Position numbers and translations under genes: made by a program
Part shown: piece after piece, positions 33,903-43,925 of the stretch
Layout: the number at the start of each line of letters is the position of its first letter
Numbering within the stretch: the first letter of the stretch is position 1
The notes under the pieces: generated by a model
Databases searched by the model: none
Told to the model about the DNA's origin: nothing
The model's input: the letters and a program-made list of their open reading frames with translations, nothing else
Source of the DNA: Brevibacillus massiliensis
GTDB lineage: Bacteria; Bacillota; Bacilli; Brevibacillales; Brevibacillaceae
Direction of reading: 5' to 3'
Length of the DNA stretch: 64,000 nt
NCBI RefSeq assembly: GCF_000311785.1
Contig: NZ_HE978541.1
Span: 202,244 to 266,243, forward strand

Positions 33903-36140
33903 ATGTTGAAACGGACAGGCATTTCACGCAAGTCGCGAATGGCCGGACTGGCGGTCTGTGCAGCGGTATTGGCAGCCATGCCCCCGGTGTCGGCGCCGGA
34001 TGCCATTGCCGGGGCGAGCTTGGCCTATGCAGCCGAAAAGGATGCGGCTATCAGCAAGGAGCAGGCGATTCAGATCGCGAAATCGCTGATCGACATTACG
34101 GATGGCTTTGTCAATGAATCAGCCCAATTGTTGTCGGAAGACAGATATCCCCTCAGTTCTACACCGGTCTGGGCATTGCACTGGCAGGAAAAAGGAAATG
34201 ACCGGATGATCTCCGTGACCGTCGATGCTGTCACCGGCAAACTGCTGAATATGTTCAGGTACGAGGTGGATCAGTGGGGCAGCGAAAGCGAAAAGTCGCT
34301 CAGCGAGGAGGAAGCGGAGAAAATCGCCGCAGATTTACTCAAAAAAGCAGCAGGCGAAGAAGTGTCGAAATTGTCCAAAGCGAATGAATACACTGGGGTA
34401 ACCAACTACTACACCGGTGCAGACGAGTATTTGTTCGTCTATACGAGAGTAGAAAACGGGATACCGTTTCCGGAAAACGGGATTCAGATTGTGGTAAACA
34501 AGCAGGGACAAATCACGAACTACAATCGGAATTGGTATGAAGGCAGCATTCCCCAGGAGACGGTGAAAGATCTGACCGACAAATTAAAGGAAAGCATCAA
34601 ACCCTCGCTGCAGTTCGTCAGCCTGTCAGCACGTGTCGGTGACTGGGGGGCCAAACCCTCCTATCGGTTGGTGTATCAATACTCGGAAAGCGACCCTGCC
34701 ATGCTGGATGCGGTAACAGGGGAGGTGTTGACGCCTACCGGGAATCCTGCCGGAGAACAGAAGGAAATGACCCCTCTGGGCACCAAGATTCGGCAAGGCG
34801 ACTCCCCCAAGAAGCTGATCGACGAGCAGGAAGCGGAGAATATCGCCAACCAGTGGATCAAAAAATTTCTCGGAGAAGAATACCAGAAGGGAACCAGCAG
34901 CGGCAGCGGTTCCAGCGTGGGAGCGGATGGAATCGTCGAGCGTCACTGGAGCTTTTCCTACGTACCTGCAAAGGCAGAGGGCGACACGGAGGAGATCAGG
35001 CTGGAGATCAACGACCGCGGCGAGTTAACAGGGTTTTCCACTGACGAAGCTTTTAGGCGCGGTGAAGAAAAGAAAGTAGACTCTCCTGTATCTTGGGAGG
35101 AAGCGAAAGAGAGCGCTGTAAACCTGGTAAAAACGGTCTACCCGGATCGCTTGGGTGAAATCTACCTGATCAATACTGAAGCGACGAAAAACCTCCAGAC
35201 TTCATCACTGAAATACAACGGCAGCTACACCGTTACATTCGGCTGGTTGAAAGCGGGCGTTCCGGTGGAAAGCGCCCAGGTCTATGTCGATGTGGATGCT
35301 GAAACGGGCAAGGCAGTGCGCTTGTGGTCCGGCAATACAAGCCAATTGGCAGATGTCCCGGCGCTGACGGCAACAATCGATGCCAAGAAAGCGATAGAGG
35401 TGGAGGCGGAGCATAGAGAACCCGTGCTCAGTTATTTTATCTCACCGCTGTACCAGTTTGCGAATGCCCAAGACAAGCAGCCCACACCCAAGCTCGTCTA
35501 TCGCTATCTCGGGGAGCAGGGGTTTGTCGACGCCGTCAGCGGAGAGTGGATCAGCCTTGACCAACTGCGCAAGCAGCGCCAGCCGCAGGATCTGGAAGGG
35601 CACCCTGCGGAAGCAGCGCTGCAAAAAGCGATTAAGGAAGGCTACTTTACGGTTCAGGACGGAAAAGCGGAGCCTGACAAGGAAGTTACCCGCGGCGAAT
35701 ACGTCTCGATCCTTCTGCGCCTTTCCAGCACGGTAGAAGTTTCCCGGCGCCATTTAGATGAAAAAGCAAAGCCGCTGCCGTTTCAGGATGTAGATGTGAA
35801 TCACCCCAACTATGCGGCGATTCAGCAGGGAGTGAACAGGGGCTTCATCTCGGACAAAGGACAAACCTTTGCACCCGACGTTTCCATTACGCGGATCGAG
35901 GCCTCCGAAATGCTGCTTCGCTTATTTGGCTACGGACGGCTGCTGGACAAGCCGGAGCTGTTTACCGCGAAGTTCAGCGACGTGCCCAGTCAGAAACTGC
36001 CAGCAGCAGTGATAAGCGACGGCCTCGGGCTGTGGGACACCAACGGAAAAACGACATTCCAGCCTAATGCAGCGTTAAGCCGTGCCGATGTGGCGCTGCT
36101 CGTCCAAAAAGCGCAGAAGCTTGCCGAGGAGCGCAGCTAA
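33903..36140 (+). CDS. Secreted S-layer-homology protein with YcdB/YcdC (PepSY-like) repeats
   Basis: 745-aa secreted protein. A signal peptide occupies about 1-43 (basic start, hydrophobic core, AYAA end). Then come repeated PepSY-like units of the YcdB/YcdC kind, each with EQAxxIAxxxI and VTVDAVTGKL-type strands (about 45-200, 300-420, 420-540). The C terminus has three SLH-like segments (about 575-740), including VTRGEYVSILLRL, FQDVDVNHPNYAAI and SRADVALLVQKA, for attachment to wall polysaccharide. The ATG follows GAAGGAGGAAG. Such proteins may inhibit proteases or sense the wall; the exact role is unknown. Confidence 0.8.
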   Translation: MLKRTGISRKSRMAGLAVCAAVLAAMPPVSAPDAIAGASLAYAAEKDAAISKEQAIQIAKSLIDITDGFVNESAQLLSEDRYPLSSTPVWALHWQEKGNDRMISVTVDAVTGKLLNMFRYEVDQWGSESEKSLSEEEAEKIAADLLKKAAGEEVSKLSKANEYTGVTNYYTGADEYLFVYTRVENGIPFPENGIQIVVNKQGQITNYNRNWYEGSIPQETVKDLTDKLKESIKPSLQFVSLSARVGDWGAKPSYRLVYQYSESDPAMLDAVTGEVLTPTGNPAGEQKEMTPLGTKIRQGDSPKKLIDEQEAENIANQWIKKFLGEEYQKGTSSGSGSSVGADGIVERHWSFSYVPAKAEGDTEEIRLEINDRGELTGFSTDEAFRRGEEKKVDSPVSWEEAKESAVNLVKTVYPDRLGEIYLINTEATKNLQTSSLKYNGSYTVTFGWLKAGVPVESAQVYVDVDAETGKAVRLWSGNTSQLADVPALTATIDAKKAIEVEAEHREPVLSYFISPLYQFANAQDKQPTPKLVYRYLGEQGFVDAVSGEWISLDQLRKQRQPQDLEGHPAEAALQKAIKEGYFTVQDGKAEPDKEVTRGEYVSILLRLSSTVEVSRRHLDEKAKPLPFQDVDVNHPNYAAIQQGVNRGFISDKGQTFAPDVSITRIEASEMLLRLFGYGRLLDKPELFTAKFSDVPSQKLPAAVISDGLGLWDTNGKTTFQPNAALSRADVALLVQKAQKLAEERS

Positions 36141-36171
36141 ACGCCAAGGATGCTCACAAGTGAAAAACGCA

Positions 36172-36209
36172 AACCCGCTTTGCTGTCGTGAGAAACAACA
36201 AAGCGGGTT
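36172..36209. terminator. Inverted repeat between convergent genes
   Basis: An 11-bp perfect stem (36172-36182 with 36199-36209) with a 16-nt loop, between the SLH gene and the leftward HD-GYP gene. The T-run after it is weak in both directions. Confidence 0.65.
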
Positions 36210-36270
36210 GCTTTCGTCTATGGATAACGATAAAGTTAATCTGTTATAAATTCCTGGAAAAGAGGCTTTT

Positions 36271-37395
36271 CTACTGGACTTCTTTCGTCTCGGGGACGAC
36301 GAACAGGCTTTCATCCTCAAAACCGACGATGAAGTACTTCAATTCGCTCTTCAAATCGATCTCATACGGCATGGAGATGTCGTTTCCCCGGCCGTCTTTC
36401 AGGACGCGGATAACCGGACGGTGGCTGTAATTCGGATCCACCCTGCAGACGACACCCGCTTCGCCCGTATTGAGGACGATGCTGCTGCCCAGCGGGAAGA
36501 TCGCGATGTGCCGGCAGAATGCGCTGACCAGATGGTGCTCGAACAGGTGCCCGCCCGATCCCTGCAGGTATTCAAGCGCATCCTGCGGCATGTACCGCCG
36601 GCGCCACGGCCTGGGCGTGGTCAGCGAATCGTAGACGTCACAGATGGCTGTAATCTGCGCGTATTCGTGGATTTGATCCCCTTTTAATCCCTGCGGGTAG
36701 CCGCTGCCGTCAAGCCGCTCGTGATGCGACAGGGCGACATGGGCGGACAGCAGGGAGAGATCATGCTGCTTGCGCAGGATGTCGAATCCGTAGCGGGTGT
36801 GCTGTTTGCTTATTTCGAATTCTTCAGGCGTCCAGCGCTCCCGCTTGTCCAGAAGTTCCTTAGGCAGGTCGATTTTTCCGATGTCGTGCAGCATGGCGCC
36901 GATCCCGAGCTCCGTCAACTGCTTCCGGTTGTACCCGAGCGACATGCCGACAGCCGTTGCCAAAACCGAGACGTTCACGGCATGGTGGTACATCGCGCTG
37001 GAGCGGGAGGAGATGTTGGCCAAATGGACGACGATCTCTTCGCTGCCCATCAAATCGTCAAGAATCGCGTGAAACACTTGCTGAAAATGCATCCCCATAT
37101 CTTTGACAGAGATTCGCCTTGCCAGACGGTTGGTGTTCTGAATTTGCTTGATCGTTTTTTGCACCACTTCAACGGCAGCTTGCCGGGTTTCCGGACGGAT
37201 GACATCTTCTATTTCGATATCGGCAGTACGGGGATCATCTATGTATATGGAATCGACGCCGGCTTTTTCCAAGCCTTGGATCAGCCGCTCGTTTAGGACC
37301 ATTCCTGTACCGAGCAGGACCTTCCCGTCCTCGGTAAACACGGTCCGGCCCAGCTTCATTCCCGGTGTCGCTTTTTTTAAAGAGACCAGGCGCAT
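36271..37395 (-). CDS. HD-GYP domain protein (cyclic-di-GMP phosphodiesterase type)
   Basis: 374-aa cytoplasmic protein. The HD-GYP core (about 130-280) has HDIGKIDLP, the downstream HHERLDGSGYPQGLKGD that carries the GYP motif, and CDVYDSLTT. These are the metal and catalytic residues for hydrolysis of cyclic-di-GMP. The N-terminal ~100 residues match the segment common in Firmicute HD-GYP proteins. It stands alone on the minus strand between an SLH gene and nrdR, so its input is unknown; no sensor domain is visible. Confidence 0.85.
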   Translation of the reverse strand: MRLVSLKKATPGMKLGRTVFTEDGKVLLGTGMVLNERLIQGLEKAGVDSIYIDDPRTADIEIEDVIRPETRQAAVEVVQKTIKQIQNTNRLARRISVKDMGMHFQQVFHAILDDLMGSEEIVVHLANISSRSSAMYHHAVNVSVLATAVGMSLGYNRKQLTELGIGAMLHDIGKIDLPKELLDKRERWTPEEFEISKQHTRYGFDILRKQHDLSLLSAHVALSHHERLDGSGYPQGLKGDQIHEYAQITAICDVYDSLTTPRPWRRRYMPQDALEYLQGSGGHLFEHHLVSAFCRHIAIFPLGSSIVLNTGEAGVVCRVDPNYSHRPVIRVLKDGRGNDISMPYEIDLKSELKYFIVGFEDESLFVVPETKEVQ

Positions 37396-37532
37396 ATGTT
37401 CCCCTCCTCATCACGTATACTCCTATTCTAAATTCAGTTGATTAAAATAGGAATAAAAGATTTTCGCTTGACGCAAGAAAAAAGTTGAGGGACACTGAAA
37501 AAAGTATTGAAAGTTCTGGAGATGATCGTATT

Positions 37533-38039
37533 ATGCGTTGTCCTTTTTGTGAAAATAACGGGACGAGAGTGTTGGATTCCCGGCCGTTTAATAACAATAA
37601 ATCCATTCGCCGCCGCCGAGAGTGCGAAGCCTGCAACAGGCGGTTTACCACGTTTGAGACAGTAGAAGAAACGCCCCTCCTCATCATCAAGAAAGACGGA
37701 ACCAGGGAAGAATTCAGCCGCGAGAAGATCCTGCGCGGTCTGATTCGCGCCTGTGAAAAGCGGCCCGTTTCGCTGGAAGTGCTGGAAAACGTCGTAAACG
37801 AAATCGAAAAAGAGCTGCGCAGCCAGGCTCAGGCGGAAATTCCCAGCAAAGATGTGGGAGAAATGGTAATGGAACGGTTATACTACGTAGATGAAGTAGC
37901 GTATGTCCGATTTGCCTCCGTATACCGCCAGTTCAAGGATATCAATGTCTTCATGTGCGAGTTGGAAGAACTGCTGGCCCACGCTCGGACACACAGCAAA
38001 AAAAACTCAGACGAGGGAGGAGGAAATACCTCTGAATGA
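37533..38039 (+). CDS. nrdR: Transcriptional repressor NrdR
   Basis: 168-aa repressor of ribonucleotide reductase genes. A zinc ribbon uses Cys3, Cys6, Cys31 and Cys34, with the [17 protein letters not shown] segment, and an ATP-cone follows (about 48-140; [15 protein letters not shown] [15 protein letters not shown]). ATG at 37533 is set by the MRCPFC start; the GGAG 11 nt upstream is modest. It is about 15 residues longer than usual at the C terminus, which is Ser/Gly rich. Its position before dnaB is conserved in Bacillales. Confidence 0.93.
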   Translation: MRCPFCENNGTRVLDSRPFNNNKSIRRRRECEACNRRFTTFETVEETPLLIIKKDGTREEFSREKILRGLIRACEKRPVSLEVLENVVNEIEKELRSQAQAEIPSKDVGEMVMERLYYVDEVAYVRFASVYRQFKDINVFMCELEELLAHARTHSKKNSDEGGGNTSE

Positions 38040-39700
38040 CCAAAGCCGGCTTTTCCAAGCGATTGCTGTGGGCGCTTTTAGCCGTGGCGACGGCGATGTG
38101 CGGCTGTGCGCCTGGACAGAATCAGGTTTACGATCAGACACCTGCGGCAGCGTCAGCGACAAAAAATCACCAGGCCGCTGCAGCGTCGCATGATGGAAAA
38201 GAGTTGGTAATAGGCTCCCCCGGTTCACTGCCTGCTTTTGACCCTTTTGGCCAGACCAAGCAGGAGGCGCGGCTCACCCCGCTCGAATTCCTGGCTTACC
38301 GCGGACTCTTGGCCGCGTCAGAGGAGGAGGGGTACACCGCTGCGCTTGCTGCCGGCTACACAGTGGAGCGCGAGGACGGCAAACCGAGTATCGTCGTGAA
38401 GCTGCGGGAATCCGGGACTTGGCCGGATGGCAGTCCGATCACGGCGGACGACGTTTTGTTCACCCTGGAGACCTACGCACGCCCTGAATACTACGGCGTC
38501 TGGCGTCAGGCGATGGGACAGGTAAAAGGTGTCTCGGCGTATCGGTCCGGCCAGGCGGAGCACATCTCGGGCATCACCGTTGATACCGCGCGAAAAGCAG
38601 TGCGGATCGCCCTGGATCGGGATGATATGCGTTTTTTTCGCACACTGACCGCGCCGCTTCTTTCCAGGAACCAGCTGGCCGGAAAAACGGTCAAGGAAAT
38701 CGACGAGCTGTCGCAAGCGGGCAGGCTGCTTGGAGCTGGACCTTTTCAGCCTGTGCAGCTCTCACCGCGGGAGTGGCGCTTTGCCGCCAATCCTTCGTAT
38801 TGCGAAGGAAAACCTGTCCTTGACGCCATTCGGGTTCGCCCCGTGGAGCCGGTCGGGATGGCCGACGAATTGGCTGCCGGGACCGTCGACTGGTCTCCTG
38901 TGCCGCCGGATATGGCGAGTCGGCTGGCCGGCGCCGCAGAGGTAAAGGCTGGCAGAGGCAACGGGTATCAGTTTCTCGGGTTTAACCTGGAGAGCGGTCC
39001 GCTTGCCGACATTGGCGTCCGGCGGGCTTTAGCCCAGGCGATTTCCGCAGGCCAGATCGCCAAGGACGTATGTTACGGTTATGCCGAACCGGCTCTTGGC
39101 CCTGTATCCCCCTCTTCGTTTGCCTATGCCCCGGGAGGGCTTCCCCGTCGCGACCGCGCCGGTGCGGCCAAGACCCTCTCGGCCAAAGGATTTTCCGCCA
39201 AAAATCCGCTCACGCTGACGCTGGTGTATCCGGCTGAGAACAGGGTGCGCGAACGGCTGCTTCACAGCCTGATCCGCTCATGGGCTGATCTTCCGGTACG
39301 CATCGTAACAAAACCGCTGCCTCCAAAAGAGTTCGTCTCTTATATTTTCGGCGGAAATCCGTTTGATCTTTACCTTTATGGCTGGCGCTATCCAGCGGAT
39401 CCGGGAGAGCTGTCCAAGCTCTGGCACAGCGGGGAAAAGGTGGGAGAACTTGGGCTGAATGCGTCCCGATACGCCAACAGCCGCGCGGATAAACTGCTGG
39501 AAAAAGGCCGGTTGATCCTGCCGCTATCGGAGCGGAAGGAGCTGTTCGCCCAGTGGCAGCGCTTGTTCGCCGCGGATCTCCCGATTGTTCCCCTGGTGGA
39601 AGTCAAGCAGCCGTATTTCGTTTCCAGTCGTCTGCACCTGCCGGACGAACAGTGGGGGACGCAGCCGTTTCGGACGGTTCACAAATGGCGGCTGGACTGA
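38036..39700 (+). CDS. Extracellular solute-binding lipoprotein, family 5 (peptide/nickel type)
   Basis: 554-aa secreted lipoprotein. A basic start and hydrophobic core lead to a lipobox-like AMCGC with Cys24. The mature part is a family 5 substrate-binding protein of DppA/OppA type: [31 protein letters not shown], and [11 protein letters not shown]. It overlaps nrdR as ATGA and has GGGAGGAGG ahead. No permease or ATPase gene adjoins, so it may serve a transporter encoded elsewhere or act as a sensor. GC is high, like its neighbours. Confidence 0.82.
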   Translation: MTKAGFSKRLLWALLAVATAMCGCAPGQNQVYDQTPAAASATKNHQAAAASHDGKELVIGSPGSLPAFDPFGQTKQEARLTPLEFLAYRGLLAASEEEGYTAALAAGYTVEREDGKPSIVVKLRESGTWPDGSPITADDVLFTLETYARPEYYGVWRQAMGQVKGVSAYRSGQAEHISGITVDTARKAVRIALDRDDMRFFRTLTAPLLSRNQLAGKTVKEIDELSQAGRLLGAGPFQPVQLSPREWRFAANPSYCEGKPVLDAIRVRPVEPVGMADELAAGTVDWSPVPPDMASRLAGAAEVKAGRGNGYQFLGFNLESGPLADIGVRRALAQAISAGQIAKDVCYGYAEPALGPVSPSSFAYAPGGLPRRDRAGAAKTLSAKGFSAKNPLTLTLVYPAENRVRERLLHSLIRSWADLPVRIVTKPLPPKEFVSYIFGGNPFDLYLYGWRYPADPGELSKLWHSGEKVGELGLNASRYANSRADKLLEKGRLILPLSERKELFAQWQRLFAADLPIVPLVEVKQPYFVSSRLHLPDEQWGTQPFRTVHKWRLD

Positions 39701-39792
39701 CCCGGCCCGATCCTCCCCGCCCTCCTCTACCAAACCCTGCTTGCAGGATGCTATAATAGAACGATGAGAACAGGCAGGAAGGATTTTCGATC

Positions 39793-41268
39793 ATGCGTGT
39801 AGTGTGGAACGAACTGACGCCCAAAGACCGCTATCTGGTGAGGATGATTCGGCCGCTTAGCTTTGCCGAGATGGGGTACGTAACCCATCTCTATTTGCCG
39901 TTGATCGGACCGGATTCGCATGCCCTTTACCAATTGCTCGTCCACGAGGTGGAGGAGCGGAGCGGGGCATCGGCGGAGGGGACTCACCGCAGCCTGATGC
40001 TGATCACCTCTCTGCCGTTGGACCGCTTGCTCAGCGCCAGGGAACGCTTGGAGGCGATGGGACTCCTGGAGGTGCGGCGGCGGGAGAACCGGGATGGCGA
40101 CTACTTTTACGAATATCTGCTCAAGCCCCCTTTGTCCCCCGCACAGTTTTTTCAGGAAGAGGTCTGGTCGGTCATGCTGCTCAACAAGGTGGAGCGACCC
40201 AGATACGAACAGCTGCGCAGCAGATACGCGGACCGGCAAGGGGCAGACTTGGACGAACAGTACCCGTACGAAGAAAATGTCACCAAGCGGTTTTACGAGG
40301 TATACCACACTCTCTCCGCGTCCGAATTGGATATTCGCCCCGGTTCGGAGACGGAGAGATTTCTTTCCCAGATGCAGACCCGCTACCCGCCGGCACCGAT
40401 GCAGACCGAATACCAAGCAGAGGCCGGCCCGGCTCTGGACCTGTCCTTTATCAGGATGCATCTGCCGTCCAATGCGAATGCGGCGGAGGTGCTTGGGGCA
40501 GAAAATATCGAGTTTATCTATAAAATCCTGCATTTTTACCAGATGAGCAGTTGGCAGATGGGCCAAGAGCTGCGGGATTGGAAACTGTTTGACGCGGCGG
40601 GACAGCTGGATCGGCAGGCGCTGCGAAAGCGCTGCCGGGAAAAATACGTCGATGGCGTCCTGCAGCGGGATACAGTATCACTGCCGCTCGCGGAAGATCT
40701 GTCCCCCGGCACTGTGCCGGAGACGGGCAGCGTCTCCTTTTTTCGCGTCTGCCGCCAGTTTTCGCCTTTGATCGTACTGGAACAGGCGGTCGGCGGCCGG
40801 GTGAGCAAGGTCTACCTGGAGCGCGCGGAAACGCTCATCTTCCAAGACGGACTGCCCGCCGAAGTAGCCAACGCGCTGCTGCTGTACACGCTCCGTGAGA
40901 CGAATATGGAACTGCCGCAAGCCTTTATCGAAACGATCCGGGACAGTTGGAAGGCCAAACAGGTCAGCACAGTGGAAGAGGCCGTCCGCGTCATCCTCGC
41001 TCGCACGGAAGCGAGGCAGCAAGCGGCGGCAGCGGCGGACCAGGCAAAGTCGGAGAGACAGGCAGCGGCCCATTCGCCGCGGCGCAAGGCAAGCAAAGCC
41101 ATTCTGCAGGACAAGCTCCCGGCCTCCGTGCAGCGGCAGCTGGAGCGGGAACAAGCACAGGAAAAAGTTCCGTCGGACAAGCCAAAATCAAAGCGAACAG
41201 TGATGGACGATCCGGAATTGAAGGCATTGTTTGAATCTCTGCGCGAGCCAGACAGGGGAGGAGAATGA
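39793..41268 (+). CDS. dnaB: Replication initiation and membrane attachment protein DnaB
   Basis: 491-aa Bacillus-type DnaB, a helicase-loading and membrane-attachment factor that works with DnaD and DnaI at oriC and at PriA-dependent restart. It has the N-terminal DnaB domain (YLPLIGPDSHALYQLLVHEV) and a C-terminal DnaB/DnaD-type domain (about 310-400), then a charged linker. It starts at ATG 39793 after an AGGAAGGA site. dnaI follows 3 nt later in the conserved nrdR-dnaB-dnaI order. A TATAAT at 39752-39757 may be its -10 box, though no good -35 is seen. Confidence 0.9.
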   Translation: MRVVWNELTPKDRYLVRMIRPLSFAEMGYVTHLYLPLIGPDSHALYQLLVHEVEERSGASAEGTHRSLMLITSLPLDRLLSARERLEAMGLLEVRRRENRDGDYFYEYLLKPPLSPAQFFQEEVWSVMLLNKVERPRYEQLRSRYADRQGADLDEQYPYEENVTKRFYEVYHTLSASELDIRPGSETERFLSQMQTRYPPAPMQTEYQAEAGPALDLSFIRMHLPSNANAAEVLGAENIEFIYKILHFYQMSSWQMGQELRDWKLFDAAGQLDRQALRKRCREKYVDGVLQRDTVSLPLAEDLSPGTVPETGSVSFFRVCRQFSPLIVLEQAVGGRVSKVYLERAETLIFQDGLPAEVANALLLYTLRETNMELPQAFIETIRDSWKAKQVSTVEEAVRVILARTEARQQAAAAADQAKSERQAAAHSPRRKASKAILQDKLPASVQRQLEREQAQEKVPSDKPKSKRTVMDDPELKALFESLREPDRGGE

Positions 41269-41271
41269 TAG

Positions 41272-42213
41272 ATGGAACCGATTAACCAATTTATGGAAGA
41301 ACTAAACAAACGAAGCCCGCGCAACCTCCTGTCCCCTGAGCAGCAGTTGGACAAAATGCTTCGCTCGTCAGACTATTTAAAAGCGTTTCGGCAAAAACAT
41401 CCCCAGGTGGAGCGGGACGACTTGCTCCGCTCGCTTTCTGCCGTCTACACGGCGGTGAAGGAGCATTACTGGTGCGGCAACTGCCCGGGATTGTCCAAGT
41501 GTCCCAATCTGGTCCGCGGCCACTATGCAGAGCTGGACGTGCAGCATGGACAGGTGGTCAGCGCGATGGTCGCCTGCGACAAACAGCGGGCCCATGAAGA
41601 GGAGGAGCGCACCCGCCGGCTGGTGCGCAGCTACTACGTGTCCGATGAGACACTGTCCGCCTCCTTCGAGACGCTGGAAGTAGATGAATCCAATCAATTG
41701 GCGGTGGCAGCCGCAATGCGGTTTTGCCGCGAGCTTGCGCCTGGCGAAAAGCAGGGAAAGGGCCTGTATTTTCACGGACCGTTTGGCGTGGGCAAAAGCT
41801 TTTTGATGGGAGCCATCGCGCGGGAATTGTCCCGCCGCGGCATCGCATCGTTGATGGTATATGTGCCGGATTTTGTCCGGGAGATCAAGGAGTCGATCGC
41901 AGACAACTCCTACGTCGGCAAGCTGGAGCTGTTAAAGGAAGTCCCTGTGCTGATCCTCGACGACATCGGGGCGGAAAGCGTTACGCCGTGGATCCGCGAT
42001 GAGGTGCTGGGCGTGATCCTGCACCAACGCGTCAACGGCCATCTGCCCACGCTGTACACCTCCAACTACTCCTTTGACGAGTTAGAGGAGCATTTGTCCA
42101 TCAGCAACGGCAACCGGATCGAAAACACCAAGGCGAAGCGAATCATGGAACGCATTCGCCACTACACGAACGCCTATGTCATCGAAGGGGAAAACCGGCG
42201 GAAGGGTTTGTAA
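41272..42213 (+). CDS. dnaI: Primosomal protein DnaI, helicase loader
   Basis: 313-aa AAA+ loader of the DnaC replicative helicase. The N-terminal helicase-binding domain has Cys68, Cys71 and Cys77 (CGNCPGLSKC) of the zinc site. The AAA+ domain has Walker A GPFGVGKS at 169-176 and Walker B VLILDDIGAE. The sensor region includes RIRHYTNAY near the end. It overlaps the dnaB ribosome region (3-nt gap), so the two are made together. No terminator of note follows; the next gene is on the opposite strand. Confidence 0.93.
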   Translation: MEPINQFMEELNKRSPRNLLSPEQQLDKMLRSSDYLKAFRQKHPQVERDDLLRSLSAVYTAVKEHYWCGNCPGLSKCPNLVRGHYAELDVQHGQVVSAMVACDKQRAHEEEERTRRLVRSYYVSDETLSASFETLEVDESNQLAVAAAMRFCRELAPGEKQGKGLYFHGPFGVGKSFLMGAIARELSRRGIASLMVYVPDFVREIKESIADNSYVGKLELLKEVPVLILDDIGAESVTPWIRDEVLGVILHQRVNGHLPTLYTSNYSFDELEEHLSISNGNRIENTKAKRIMERIRHYTNAYVIEGENRRKGL

Positions 42214-42235
42214 TGACAGAAAAAGTTTCCTGCCA

Positions 42236-42829
42236 TCAGGACAGCCATTCGCTCACTTTCCATTTGGTGTAGGCAAACACTTCTCTCGCCTTGTGATACG
42301 GGATAAACAGTGATTGTGTAGAAGACGCTACAGGATAGGTGTCCATCTGGAGCACCCTGGCCATTGCCTCGGCTCGTGCCAAATGAAAACCGTGACTGAC
42401 GACCAAAGCCGTGTGAAAATGGTGCTGCTCCATCAGCTCTTTGCTGTAGGCCAAATTCTCAAAGGTGCTGGTCGCCTTGTTTTCGGTGATGATCCGCTGT
42501 TCAGGTATCCCTTTTGCCAGCAAGTACTCCTTCATCACTGCGGCTTCCGCAAGTTGGGTATCCGATCCCGTCCCGCCGCTGACCAGCAGGTAGGGAACGT
42601 ACCCTTGTTCATACAGCAGGCAGGCCTGATCCAGCCGCTCGCGCAGTGCGGGACTGGGCTTGTCGCCCCAGATTGCGGCGCCCAGGACGATCGCCACGTC
42701 AGCGCGCCTGGCAACAGCTGTCGCCTCGATCGCAGCGATGAGGTGCAGGACGTACCCGGCCCAAATCGCAAAAGCGGCGATGACGACTCCGACGCCCCAG
42801 AAAAACGTCTTCCAGCGAAGCAGATACAT
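42236..42829 (-). CDS. YdcF/SanA-like (DUF218) membrane-anchored protein
   Basis: 197-aa protein with one N-terminal TM anchor (about 8-30) and a DUF218 domain: ADVAIVLGAAIWGDKPSPAL, YLLVSGGTGSDTQLAEA, ITENKATSTFENL and VVSHGFHLARAEAM. The ATG at 42829 follows CGGAGGG; the longer in-frame start has none. Family members have been tied to envelope integrity (SanA/ElyC) and vancomycin resistance in other bacteria. Stands alone. Confidence 0.78.
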   Translation of the reverse strand: MYLLRWKTFFWGVGVVIAAFAIWAGYVLHLIAAIEATAVARRADVAIVLGAAIWGDKPSPALRERLDQACLLYEQGYVPYLLVSGGTGSDTQLAEAAVMKEYLLAKGIPEQRIITENKATSTFENLAYSKELMEQHHFHTALVVSHGFHLARAEAMARVLQMDTYPVASSTQSLFIPYHKAREVFAYTKWKVSEWLS

Positions 42830-42930
42830 GCAAATTCCCTCCGGTTTGTGTAAAATCTCCCTTTTCTGATTGTAACGGAAAGCTCCCAAAACAGCCAATT
42901 TCCTTTGTATGCCGTTCATGATTAAATTCC

Positions 42931-42973
42931 TTGACAAACAGCGGTGAACTGGGTAATATACTAACTAAAAGTA
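42931..42973 (+). promoter_or_regulatory. azoR promoter with a YodB-type operator
   Basis: TTGACA (42931-42936), 17 bp, TAATAT (42954-42959) is a strong sigma-A promoter. TACT-N7-AGTA at 42959-42973 matches the operator form known for B. subtilis YodB and overlaps the -10 edge and transcription start. A YodB-like regulator gene lies at 45378. Confidence 0.65.
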
Positions 42974-43017
42974 AGTAAATATACTTTTACAAATTACACC
43001 AGGAGAGGGAGAAAAAA

Positions 43018-43674
43018 ATGGCAAAAGTACTGTACATTACCGCAAATCCGAAACCGACGGAGCAGTCCTACGGTCTGACGGTGGGACAAGCTTTTCTGGA
43101 GGAATACCGCCGGCTGAATCCAAGTGACGAGATCACAGAACTGGATCTGTTCAAAGCCGAAGTGCCGCAGATTGACGCCGACGTCCTCAGCGCGTGGGGG
43201 AAACTGCAGCAAGGAAAGTCGTGGGATGAGCTGACCCCTGTTGAACAGGCTAAAGTTGGCCGCATGAACGAACTGCTGGAGCAGTTCATGTCCGCTGACA
43301 AATACGTGTTTGTCACTCCGATGTGGAACTTCGGCTTCCCTGCCGTGGTGAAAGCGTACATCGATACACTCTGCGTCGCCGGCAAAACGTTCCGATACAC
43401 CGAAAACGGTCCAATCGGCCTGTTGACCAACCGCAAAGCTGTCCACATTCAAGCACGCGGCGGCATTTACTCGGAAGGTCCGGCCCGGGAGATCGAGTTC
43501 GGCGACCGTTTCCTGCGCACTGCGCTTGGCTTCGTCGGAATCACCGATGTCGAATCGGTCTATGTGGAAGGGATGAACCAAATGCCGCAAGAAGCGGAAG
43601 CCATCAAAGAAAAGGCGATCCAGCAGGCCCGCGAAGCAGCAGCGCGGTTTGCCAAGGAGCCGGTTCGCGCATAG
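43018..43674 (+). CDS. azoR: FMN-dependent NADH-azoreductase
   Basis: 218-aa flavodoxin-like enzyme that reduces quinones and azo compounds by two electrons. It shows the N-terminal phosphate-binding [31 protein letters not shown] at about 101-117, and [11 protein letters not shown] near 145-155 for the flavin. The ATG follows GGAGAGGGAG. Its promoter carries a TACT-N7-AGTA operator of the type used by YodB on azoR1 of B. subtilis. With the dioxygenase, DoxX and HxlR genes it forms a quinone-detoxification group. Confidence 0.93.
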   Translation: MAKVLYITANPKPTEQSYGLTVGQAFLEEYRRLNPSDEITELDLFKAEVPQIDADVLSAWGKLQQGKSWDELTPVEQAKVGRMNELLEQFMSADKYVFVTPMWNFGFPAVVKAYIDTLCVAGKTFRYTENGPIGLLTNRKAVHIQARGGIYSEGPAREIEFGDRFLRTALGFVGITDVESVYVEGMNQMPQEAEAIKEKAIQQAREAAARFAKEPVRA

Positions 43675-43685
43675 TCATTGCCTGA

Positions 43686-43715
43686 AAACCGTGGATCTCT
43701 CATCCACGGTTTCTT
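43686..43715 (+). terminator. Terminator after azoR
   Basis: An 11-bp stem AAACCGTGGAT (43686-43696) with ATCCACGGTTT (43702-43712), loop CTCTC, then CTTT. Confidence 0.8.
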
Positions 43716-43824
43716 TGGTCGAGAGGAATGGATAAATTTTTGCCCTATCGACATAAGCGGCCGGCTAACAGCGCCCCATCCCGGGGCACCGCCGGCACCA
43801 GCACATCCTGTGCGTCGCAACGAA

Positions 43825-43858
43825 GGCTCCGCCCAAAAGCTTGGCGGAGCCAAGTTTT
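43825..43858 (+). other. Hairpin in the leader of the LigB-type gene
   Basis: GGCTCCGCC (43825-43833) pairs with GGCGGAGCC (43843-43851), followed by AAGTTTT. A smaller GCCCC/GGGGC hairpin lies near 43772-43787. It may be a second terminator or an attenuator ahead of the dioxygenase gene; no ligand-binding family is recognised. Confidence 0.4.
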
Positions 43859-43925
43859 CCAATCGTCCTGAACGTGAGAAATTTCTGCAATCAATCATAA
43901 TCATGTCAGTAAAGGAGGCATCGGA

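Noticed and set aside
43760..43860. Structured leader before the LigB gene considered as a riboswitch.
   Set aside because: The hairpins do not match the conserved core of any riboswitch class I know; recorded only as a hairpin.
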